A stretch of DNA of 10,753 nt from Lachnospiraceae bacterium. GTDB lineage: Bacteria > Bacillota > Clostridia > Lachnospirales > Lachnospiraceae. Location: assembly GCA_020860745.1 (NCBI GenBank), contig JAJBTR010000156.1:684-11436 (forward strand), written 5' to 3'. The position numbers were made by a program, and so were the translations under genes. This document shows positions 1 to 8,200 of this stretch, one piece after another. The notes beneath the pieces were generated by a model. That model was not told the origin of the DNA and did no database searches. It saw nothing but the letters and a program-made list of their open reading frames with translations. Every line of letters begins with the position of its first letter. Position 1 is the stretch's first letter.

Positions 1-1062
1 AAACAGACGCAGGTTGAGCAGATCACAATTTTGCAAGAAATAAGGGGAATGTGTGGTTACAACTTTCTGACATTCCAGTTCCTCTAGAACCTTTTCAACT
101 GCACGAATCGCCTGTGGATGCAAGTGTGCCTCTGGTTCCTCGACCATTAGTAAAGCTTCACTGTTTTCATTATTTAATTCCCGAAGTAATATATCTATAT
201 ATGCTTTAAAAAGTAAAATAGTAGTAACACTTTGCGTTCCCTGTCCATGCTTTTCCAGCGGGAAACTAATATGATTTGTATTACTCAAAACTATTTGTGC
301 TTTGGAAAGTAATTCCCACGATTTCACAGGCAATGCATTAATTGCGACCAGATCATCTCCCTGAAAATCCAACACTTTTTGAACTTCTTCTAAAGAAGAA
401 ACCAGCCGGATCAGGTTCTCATCACTCTGTATGATATCCTTATTAAGTTCCTCCATACTATCCTGTAATTCCTTCAGCTTATCCTGTGGAATATTGGCCT
501 TTTTGAGGAATCGCCCCCAAAGTGGCGATCGGCTGCTAAACGTATCATGAATGTTTCTTAAAGCCTGCAAATAAAATACCGGAACCAGCTTATAAAAATC
601 ATTCAATTTAACAGGTGCCTGCACGCGCCCGGCAATCTCCTGAAAATCATGATTCAGAAAAGAGCCTTTGCTTTCAAATTCCATTGTCGCAGAATTATAC
701 ACAGATGAGACTTTAATGATTAAAGCTCCTCGTTCCTTTTCATTCCCTATGAACTGAACTACTTCACCAAAGGTATCCATGATGTATCCATTCCATTCTT
801 CTGGAACTCTTTCCTGAAATATCATGATTATTTCAATTCCATCTGAATCCTTTGGGGATGTGTTATTTTCATCCATATAATAATCGTAGTCCTCAAAAGA
901 GTATCTGCCACTTGTTCTCGTTAATGCAATTCTAATTGCATCCATAAAAGATGTTTTTCCTGCATTATTTTCGCCAATCAATACAGTATCCTTTTCATCC
1001 AATTCCACAGTAACATCCTTTAAGCTTCTAAAATTCCTAATAGTAACCGTTTTTAAATACAT
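1..1062 (-). CDS. OLD-family (RecF/SMC-like) AAA ATPase, 3' end cut by the window edge
   Basis: The frame is open for 354 codons from ATG at 1062 to the window edge. It shows a full ABC-type ATPase: N-terminal strand MYLKTVTIRNFRSL, Walker A GENNAGKTS (residues 30-38), an ABC-signature-like HGQGTQS (272-278), Walker B ALLMVEEPEAHLHP (303-316) and an H-loop TTHSP (336-340). Residues about 190-230 are rich in E, K and L and may form a short coiled coil. This is the ATPase half of OLD nucleases, which usually continue into a C-terminal Toprim nuclease domain; that part is beyond the edge. It resembles class 2 OLD proteins, including GajA of Gabija, but no partner helicase can be seen, so Gabija is only a possibility. 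The start is supported by GGAGG about 10 bases upstream. It lies 84 bases after pglX on the same strand. Confidence 0.88.
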   Translation of the reverse strand, partial: MYLKTVTIRNFRSLKDVTVELDEKDTVLIGENNAGKTSFMDAIRIALTRTSGRYSFEDYDYYMDENNTSPKDSDGIEIIMIFQERVPEEWNGYIMDTFGEVVQFIGNEKERGALIIKVSSVYNSATMEFESKGSFLNHDFQEIAGRVQAPVKLNDFYKLVPVFYLQALRNIHDTFSSRSPLWGRFLKKANIPQDKLKELQDSMEELNKDIIQSDENLIRLVSSLEEVQKVLDFQGDDLVAINALPVKSWELLSKAQIVLSNTNHISFPLEKHGQGTQSVTTILLFKAYIDILLRELNNENSEALLMVEEPEAHLHPQAIRAVEKVLEELECQKVVTTHSPYFLQNCDLLNLRLF

Positions 1063-1067
1063 TTCCC

Positions 1068-1172
1068 CTATTCCTCCCACATATCATAACCTTCCCAGTT
1101 ATTATCATGGCCTTTCAAAAAACAAATATTATAATCGCTTCTGCATTTAAATTCTTTCCAGGCTAATATCAT
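1068..1172 (-). CDS. possible 34-residue ORF between pglX and the OLD-family gene
   Basis: A short frame starting MILAWKEFKC and ending YDMWEE then TAG fills nearly all of the gap between pglX and the ATPase gene. It overlaps the last 26 bases of pglX, and its last codons carry the GGAGG that serves the ATPase gene, so it could couple translation of the two. No RBS of its own is obvious. I recognise no family. The composition (several W, C, Y) looks more protein-like than random AT-rich DNA, so it may also be a remnant of a longer gene tail. Low confidence that it is translated. Confidence 0.2.
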   Translation of the reverse strand: MILAWKEFKCRSDYNICFLKGHDNNWEGYDMWEE

Positions 1173-3683
1173 AATACATCAGCAGATTCGCATCCTCTTG
1201 TATGGTCTGTTCTGGCAAGCGCTCTGCCACGTCTACGATAACCCGGTAGTTTTTCTCTTTCCATAGCCGAGAAAAGCCCACCCGGATAGCTTCGGAGCGG
1301 AACAGTTTCAGCTTTCCTTTGCTGTTCATATAGCTCTCGAACTCTTTCCACAAGTTCTTTTCCCGCAGCTTCGCCACGTCGCCCTCTTTGGTGATGTCGG
1401 GAATATACCAGCGGCTCTTTTCGTCCTGAATGAAGTTCTCCTCCAGCAGCACTGCCAGTTCCGGCATAGCCTCATAACGATCAACGGACTTGACCTCCTG
1501 CATGAACATAGGCTGAAGCTCCGCATAGGTTTTCGGGCCACCAAATTCGTCACTGAGCTGTTGGTACAGCCAGGAAATTGCGGACTTCTCGTTGGTGACA
1601 AACAACTCCATCTGAATCGGCTCGACGTCCGTCTTGATGCGGGCGGTGTCGTACTCGTTGACCTGATCTGGCAGGAAGTACATATTATCCCGTTTCAGGA
1701 ACCGCTCGTCCAGTCCACGATAGAAGTCGGTGGCGTCTAGGGGAACAGGAATTCCCTGCATGATGTGGTAAGCAACCATTCTGTCAAACAACAACTGTGC
1801 TTGACGCTCAGCAGCAATCTCGATTTTGTCCCCCTTGATAATAATTGGATTCATTTTCTCAAGGTGTTGTCTTACAAAAAGCCATGCTGTTTCTTCAGTA
1901 CCTGCTTTGGCGGTTATTTCCCTTCTAAAACTTGCCTTTGGTTTGTATGCAGAAATAACCAAATCTTGTTTTACAGCCATAGCATAACTTAACTGTTTCG
2001 TTGTTCCCTTTTTCTTATCCAAAATTCTGACATCTGCAATCACAAAACCAGATGCTTGTATAGCTTCCTGAATTGCGTTCCATACAGCGTTCTGTGAATT
2101 GTGAAATTCAACAGTTATCCATCTATTGGGCTTGAGAACCCTGAAATATTCTGCAAAGCCCCTTTTCATTAAATTTTTGTAATCATCTACATTTTTACCC
2201 TGCGACGTTGAAATGATCAATTCATTTTCACTGTTCGTATATACTCCAAGCCATGATTCGGAAATAAAATTCAACTCAGAATATATCAAATTATTTCCAA
2301 AAGGAGGGTCTGTAAAAATATAGTCGATGCAGTCATCTCCTATCGGCAACTGTGTAATGCTACCTGTTGAAATGATAAAGTTCTCATTTTTACAGGAAAG
2401 ATCAGAACAAGCCCGAAGGATTTTTTTGATCTTCCTCGTATTGCATCAATCAGGTTATTCTCTTCAAACATCGGAGGCACATATAAAGTGCCTGACAGAG
2501 TTCCAACGTGCCTTGTTGCATATTCAGGCATAAATCTGTTGCGAATAGAAGCACGCGGTAAAGAAGCAATAACCATTTCTCGCATCATACTACAATGTTT
2601 GTATTTCTGAGCAGATTCAAATAGTTCAGAAAGGACTATCAAATTTCTCTTTGTGTAAAAGTGATGAACTCTCGTTATTCCGTTGTGATACCCTGCACGC
2701 CAAAATTCTCCCCATTCGCTACCCTTGAACATCATTTTTTCGGTTGGATACCACTTAGAGGAAGAGAGCTCGATTTTATCCAGCAGGGCAAAATCGTCCT
2801 CATCTGGACTTTTTTCATAATTTTTTCCACCATATGAGTAAAAAATCTTGATGGGCTTTCTTTCAACACGTGATACCTGTTCACCGCAAATTGGATCATA
2901 CACCAACTGCATACTTTTAATAAAATCTGACTTGTCTGCTTTCATTTCACAATTAAGGCATTTCACAATTCTATCTTTGGGCTTCACCCCTGAAGCGGTA
3001 GTTAAATCATAAAACAGCATACTTTTGCCGCAATGCGGACAAATTACGACCTGACTCCACACAGAGTAATTAATACTACCCTTTTGCTGCGGGCAATGCC
3101 ACGTTTCATAAACCCAACCAACTTTTTCTTGCGCTTCTTCTAACCATGCATCTAATTCTTCACTCAATTCATAAGCGTTAGCTTCTCTATTGCAATTGTA
3201 CGCAATAAAAGTTGCCACAGGTGATAAATCATTTAGAATAACTTTCCTTGCTCCGACGGTAGTGCCTTCCTTTCCAAAAAGAGACAGCAAGTCATCCTCT
3301 GACTTGCACGATTGTGACGCAACACCTGTCATACCTGTCCCACAATATGCATCCAGAACAATATCTCCAGGTTTTGTGTAATGCTGAATGTATTTTTTTA
3401 TAGCACGATACGGCACTTTCGTGTGATAACTATGCGCCATATATATCGGATCACTCTTACCTTCGCTTACATCTGAAGCAAATGGATCGCAACTATAACT
3501 ATCTGTTTCCTCGTCATAAGGTGTTCCATTCATCCGTACAAATTCTTTTAGGAAAGGATTGGGACAAGCTGTATAAAAAGGTGCATCTGACATAGCTATA
3601 ATACTCTCATCAGATCCAACCGGGAAACCCTCTATGTGTCGAACTTTATCAATATCCTCTTTTGTTAACTTATGAGGCTCCAT
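1147..3683 (-). pseudogene. pglX: BREX type 3-like PglX N4/N6 DNA methyltransferase, frame interrupted at an A7 run (possibly phase-OFF)
   Basis: This would be an 845-residue SAM-dependent DNA amino-methyltransferase if one base is added. The first segment (447 codons, stop at 2340-2342) holds motif I LDAYCGTGMTG (110-120), NDLSP (151-155) and a zinc ribbon C215/C218 with C242/C245. The second frame carries the catalytic motif TDPPFGNN (DPPF at restored residues 459-462) and a long C-terminal domain to 845. At 2421-2427 the coding strand has seven A; with eight, the product reads straight through as GRSKKILRACSDLSCKNEN, typical of the family. As written, codons 422-447 are out-of-frame tail. 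ATG at 3683 has GGGAG 8 bases upstream and overlaps the preceding gene by 14 bases. Its place after brxC fits PglXI of BREX type 3. A solitary or restriction-modification methylase is the alternative. The last 200 codons are clearly GC-richer than the rest. Confidence 0.8.
2421..2427 (-). other. A7 homopolymer and frame break in pglX
   Basis: The coding strand reads tcA AAA AAA tcc, the form of an X_XXY_YYZ slippery heptamer with A in all positions. A slip of -1, or one extra A in RNA or DNA, moves the ribosome exactly into the frame that encodes motif IV. GAGG lies about 7 bases upstream. I see only a tiny CC-UUCG-GG stem after it, so the usual downstream stimulator of programmed -1 shifting is weak or absent. 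Slipped-strand variation or a base-calling error are at least as likely. Confidence 0.75.
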
Positions 3684-4150
3684 TTTTTTCGCTCCCTTCT
3701 AGTGCTAAATTGAGCCGATTGCATTCATTCTCATCAATTGTTTTTCCGGACACAATATATGGAGAAAATGCAATCCCACATTTTTCTAATGTGACCGGCA
3801 CCTCAAAAAATTCTACCTCCCTCAAGACAATGCAGCCAAGGTCAACATCTTTTGTTCTGTAAATTGCCTGAAGACTTTCAAAGAAATCATTCTCATCTTG
3901 ATAGCCAAGCAAACTACCGTATTCTTCCCACGCAGACATGGCAGACAGAACACGCCACTCATCAAATTTACCACGGCCCACAATATATCGTCTTCCGCCA
4001 ATAGATTTTTTCTTGAGAAAGAAAAAAATACTCCCCTTTTTCAAGTGCCTTAAACACAGTTCTCTTTCTCCAAAACACAGCCCGGGAAGATTTGGAGGAT
4101 TGCAAACAATTACACCAGTCATCATTTGCTATACCTATATACCCGTTCAA
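3670..4150 (-). pseudogene. PUA/EVE-like domain protein, frame broken in a 7-base T run
   Basis: The restored protein is about 159 residues. The first frame gives MNGYIGIANDDW then FKALEKGEYFF; the second gives LKKKSIGGRRYIVGRG, LSAMSAWEEYG, IVLREVEFFEVP and IVSGKTIDENE. Joined, these match the PUA-superfamily (EVE/ASCH-like) domain at the N-terminus of some HNH endonucleases, whose family pattern is an opening GYxGxTDxDW, then FFxLK, then IVGxGxF, then AWExxG. Such folds often bind modified bases, so a modified-DNA reader is a reasonable inference; no nuclease domain is attached here. The TTG start at 4150 follows the stop of the nuclease gene, has GAGG 6 bases upstream and fits the family start; ATG at 4168 is the alternative. 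The C-terminus overlaps pglX by 14 bases. Without the repair, either half alone lacks part of the fold. Confidence 0.68.
4022..4028 (-). other. T7 homopolymer and frame break in the PUA-like gene
   Basis: The coding strand has gag TA followed by seven T and ctttctc. With six T the frame joins as GEYFFFLKKK, in line with the family; with seven, the first frame ends at TGG-TAA near 3968. The needed change is minus one base (or plus two), the opposite sign to the pglX break. Confidence 0.65.
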
Positions 4151-4151
4151 A

Positions 4152-5273
4152 TCATACCTCGCTTTCATGTAAATCCACGCTCAATCCCTGCTCTAATTCC
4201 TCTATCGTAGGCAGCGTACCTTTAAAATCTTTCGGCATCAGTGCATTCAGTTCATACTCGGAAATCCCAATCGGTTCCGTAGATGTTTCAACCGCATATT
4301 TTGCCAGTACATTATCTTTCGTCTTGCATATAAGAAGACCTATCGTCTGCGTATCATCAGGTCCTTTCAAGGAATGATTTACCGCTGATACATATGTGGC
4401 TGTCTGCGAAATGTATCCCGGTTGAAATTCCACTACCTTCACCTCAACAACTACATAACAATGGCGCCTTATATTATAAAACAGCATATCACAATACTGC
4501 TCTGTATTCCCAACCTGTAACCGATATTCCCTTCCCACAAAAGCAAATCCTGTCCCAAGTTCCATGAGAAAATTCTGCACATTATCCATCAGTGCGTCTT
4601 TCAATTCTTTTTCATCATACCCTTCACGGATTGTGACAAAATCAAAATTATAAGGATCTTTTGTTATTTCCTGCGCCAGAGCACTGGTTTCCTTCGGCAA
4701 AGTATATTGAAAATTAGTCACTGCCTTTCCCTGACGTTCATATAAATTCGTATCAAGGAAATTCAGAAGAACCGCTCTCGACCAATTGTTTTCAATAATT
4801 TTATCAACGTAAAAATCAACTTTTTCCGGATTATCATGACACTTATCGATCAGCAGCTTTATATGTCCCCATGGAATCATAAAAACCTTGTTTGATGCCA
4901 TTTGAAATTGTTCCCCAACTTGAGGAAAAATTTGATTTTCCTTATTCTCCAGTAATTGTTCCCCAAGTTGGGGAACAATTGAGATATCCTTAAAAAGTTC
5001 ATAAAATCGCATCATATAACGTAGATTTGTTGGCGAAAATCCTTTTGCATTGGGAATCATATCTGCCATGTCCATGCTCAGATTTTTGAAGAATTGATTT
5101 CCCCATTTGCTGTTCGCATGCCGCTCTGTAATATCTCTTCCCACAGACCAATAGTACATCAGCATCTCGTTATTGACACGAATCGAAGCCTTAATCTGGC
5201 TTACCTTGTATCGATTTCCAAGCTCCTGTATCCAGCATCGATATTCTTCATCGTTTCGCAATAATTCGCTCAT
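4152..5273 (-). CDS. YhcG-family (DUF1016) PDDEXK nuclease
   Basis: Intact, 373 residues. The N-terminal DUF1016 domain (about 1-125) shows the family pattern YYWSVGRDI, the KWGNQFFKNLS segment and GFSPTNLRYMMRFYELF. IPWGH (133-137) starts the linker helix. The C-terminal PDDEXK nuclease fold carries E238, D262 (YCDMLFYN), E277-x-K279 (VEVKV) and Q290, so the active site looks complete. These proteins are commonly found beside type I restriction genes and are thought to act on DNA; the target here is unknown. The start MSELL at 5273 has GGGAGAGG 7 bases upstream and is preferred over ATG at 5315, which lies inside the end of brxC. The gene follows brxC by 25 bases and ends 1 base before the TTG start of the PUA-like gene, so it is part of the operon. 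Base composition is lower in GC than brxC. Odd feature: a 16-residue-spaced internal repeat (IVPQLGEQ / IFPQVGEQ, 99-122). Confidence 0.9.
   Translation of the reverse strand: MSELLRNDEEYRCWIQELGNRYKVSQIKASIRVNNEMLMYYWSVGRDITERHANSKWGNQFFKNLSMDMADMIPNAKGFSPTNLRYMMRFYELFKDISIVPQLGEQLLENKENQIFPQVGEQFQMASNKVFMIPWGHIKLLIDKCHDNPEKVDFYVDKIIENNWSRAVLLNFLDTNLYERQGKAVTNFQYTLPKETSALAQEITKDPYNFDFVTIREGYDEKELKDALMDNVQNFLMELGTGFAFVGREYRLQVGNTEQYCDMLFYNIRRHCYVVVEVKVVEFQPGYISQTATYVSAVNHSLKGPDDTQTIGLLICKTKDNVLAKYAVETSTEPIGISEYELNALMPKDFKGTLPTIEELEQGLSVDLHESEV
4906..4980 (-). repeat. intragenic palindrome plus a degenerate copy in the DUF1016 gene
   Basis: Bases 4954-4980 form a perfect inverted repeat with 13-base arms (AATTGTTCCCCAA and its complement) around one central G. 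A partly matching copy sits at 4906-4932, exactly 48 bases (16 codons) away, sharing AATTGTTCCCCAA on its left arm but with a decayed right arm. Both copies keep the reading frame and encode VPQLGEQ and FPQVGEQ. They fall in the linker between the N-terminal and nuclease domains. Confidence 0.85.
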
Positions 5274-5280
5274 CAATTCA

Positions 5281-5288
5281 CCTCTCCC
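5281..5288 (-). promoter_or_regulatory. ribosome binding site that sets the DUF1016 start
   Basis: GGGAGAGG lies 7 bases before ATG at 5273. The upstream in-frame ATG at 5315 has no comparable site and would overlap the end of brxC. Confidence 0.7.
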
Positions 5289-5298
5289 ATTTTTGGTT

Positions 5299-8200
5299 TT
5301 AAGGATTTTCCTCACTTTCCTTCCGCTTCACCACAATGCGGAGTTTTCCAGCGTCTTTTCCCTTGGTATATGCGGCAATCAGCTCGCTGACTTTCGCCTT
5401 AAATGCTGTTTCATCCAACGGCGGCAGCTGCTCCAGCTTGTAGACCAAATCGTCCGTGTCGATCACTACCGGCTCAAACCCTTTCAGCAGGGCATTGATG
5501 GCCTTAACAAAGAAGTCATCCACACGCTTCGGCAAAGTGCCAGTCTTCAAAAAGCTATCAATGGCTTGACGCTGACTATCGCTGAGATATTCCTTCTGAC
5601 TGGCCACAATGGGGTCAGAGATGGTGTTTAACAGCATGCTTGTCCATTCAGTCAGCAGATCATCAATTCGAATCTCCAAATTGTCCAGCTGACCATGAAT
5701 ATTCTTTGATTTATCATCTAGCCGATACCCACAATGATGCGGGCAGAAAGGAGTAGCTCTCAATTCAGTAGGCGTCAATTCGTAACAGATAATCAAGTCC
5801 GCCATATCCTGTTCAATGGCAGTCAGCTTGGCTCCAGAAAAGATTTCGATACTTCGAAGTTTCCGCAGATTGGAAAGCGTTAGGCTTTCCTGGAGCTTAC
5901 TCAGGCGCTGGGCATCATCGATGTCCAGGCGCTTTTTCTTGTGGTTTTCAAAGTAGATGTCGATGTATTCCGATTGCAATTTTTCCAGTACAGCAGTAAC
6001 TTTCTGTGCGGCGGCCTCACCGGTCATGCCCTCAGAGATGTCGTCACGTGTATTGCGGAACACAGTCTTGACGGCTTCCAGCTTTTCTTTGAATTCAACA
6101 CCCAAATCCATGTACTCGATACTGGAAATGTAGGACACAATGGAAGCACATTCCTTGCGGAAGGAATCGTATTCCATAATAGTCTGCACCAAGGTGATCT
6201 GGTTGCTCAGTTCCTCGATCTGCTCACTGGACAGGCCAAAGTTGTTCAGCTTCGCCGGCGTGTTGAACTTGGCAGAGTAGTTGCTGAACTCCTCCTTGAC
6301 AGCGTTACAGGCATGGTTCATCCGTGTTACCATCTGGGCATTTGCCAGTGGCTCACCCCAAAGTTCAAATCCAGACCTGAGTTTCTGTGAAGCAATCACC
6401 GCGGCATTTGCCCGGTTTTGTGCCGCAGTCAATAGCTGCTTCACACCAGCTTCCCGGCTGTTCGGATTGTCCAGCAGAGTTGGGTTGATATCCAATACGT
6501 CAAAAAGCTGCTTCAGCTCCGCCATAGCCATCTGAGTGGGGCGAGAGAGATATTTGAACTCATACAGGTCGAATACACTGATCTTCGGCACTTGATCCAG
6601 CTCGGATGCAGTGAGCTGTTTCCCCGATTTCAGAGTAATCGTCGCATAACCGGCATAGACAAGCGACAGAAAGATAATCGGTGTAAACAGATAACTCACA
6701 TGGAACTGTCTGTCCTCAAATTCTCCAGAGTATTTTTCCTCAAAAATGTCGGAGTAATTGATAACCCCCTGGGGCGGCAGCTTTTTCAGTTGGTCGATAT
6801 AATAGGCGGCATACTTGGAGCCTTCCGGACGGATTTTCTCGCCATCCAAAATTCCAAAACTCTGGAGCATCAGCGCTCCTGGTTGGATCTTGCGTCCGGC
6901 AAAGTAGTCGAACGCCTGATGAGCATTCTCTGTCATGTTCTTGCGAGTGATTTTTGTTTTCATCACCGGGAAGTCAGGATACTTCTCGTCAAAGTATTCG
7001 TCCAGACAAATGGAAGCGGCCAGGTCAACGGTATCCTTAAAATCCAGGTTCCGATTATAGCGGCCTTTCAGAACTTCAATCATCTGACGCTTTTGCCCCA
7101 TGTAAGAGACATCAAAACAGGTATTTTTGTTCTCGCCCAGATACTTGATGAGCTTTTTGCGCACCATAGCAGCCTTATTCAAATAGGCATCTTTATCCTT
7201 GCCTTCACTGATCTGTGCCAGCGCATTGGCTGCGGCGAACATGCTCATCTGTTCCTTAAACTCCGCAGTAGACTTAAAGAACAGATATACTTCATCTCGC
7301 AGATTCTTCACGCTGACAGCGCCAGCACCATAAGGCGGCATGATATGAATATAGAAGTCACGCTCCGGCTGGGCCGTGCTGCGCTCTCCGGGCAGACCCA
7401 GAAACAGATAGCCCTCCCGGAAGATGTTATGGGAATCCCAATTCAGATCTCGTTGGTAAATTTCAAAGCCGGGGACATATTGCTTTTCCTCCCAATCCAG
7501 ACAGCTGTAGATTAACTGGTAGAAATAGCGATTAAACTCACCGTCTGCCATGATGGAGGCTTTCTGCTTGATTTTTTCGTCATAATCGACGACCTTATCC
7601 ACGTCAATGTAATACTGATTGTTCGCATCATTGTAAATGATGAACTGGCCGGACACTGTAGTCATAATATCCCGCAGGGTGGTCTTGATGAGCGACAGCA
7701 GGAAGTCAGCGTCCTGCTCCGGCATCGGCAGAAACAGACACAAATCGTCCTTGAGATTTTCAGCAGTCAAACCAAACTGAACGTCCAGACCGTTTGTAGT
7801 CAAACGATGAGCACTCAAAGCATAAATGATCTGCCTTGCAAGCGGCTTATATGCAGGCTTGGGGAACGACCGCTCGATGATTTCCTCCAACTGGCCGCTG
7901 GCCGTCACTACGCGGTTGATGGTAACATCACTTTTCAACAGGCCGTTGGACTTAATTGCTGGCCAGTAGTTATCAAAGGAAATGATGCCAGGGGCATTCT
8001 CCGGCACATCGGTGTCGAAAATGTCCCGAATAGTCAGGGATATATTTTTCAGAATATGACGATTCTCAATCAGATAAATCTTATTGAAAACATCTATGTA
8101 AGACGGATGGATAGGAAACAGGTCTACAAACTCATCCATCTTGGACGACATACCGGTATAGAGGTTGCTGAATTTCTCCAGATGTTTGCGGATCAGCGCT

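Noticed and set aside
4022..4028. Programmed +1 shifting in the PUA-like gene
   Set aside because: There is no stop codon or rare codon at the site and no stimulator that I can see; a base change or error is simpler.
3670..4125. Reading the 151-residue frame from ATG 4125 as the whole PUA-like protein
   Set aside because: Its first 30 residues do not fit the family, while the neighbouring frame supplies GYIGIANDDW and FKALEKGEYFF exactly where they are expected.
5274..5315. ATG at 5315 as start of the DUF1016 gene
   Set aside because: It overlaps the end of brxC and lacks an RBS; ATG at 5273 has GGGAGAGG.
5941..6390. A 149-codon open frame on the plus strand
   Set aside because: Also antisense to brxC and without recognisable motifs.
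6592..7515. A 307-codon open frame on the plus strand
   Set aside because: Antisense to the middle of brxC; long shadow frames are common opposite GC-richer genes.
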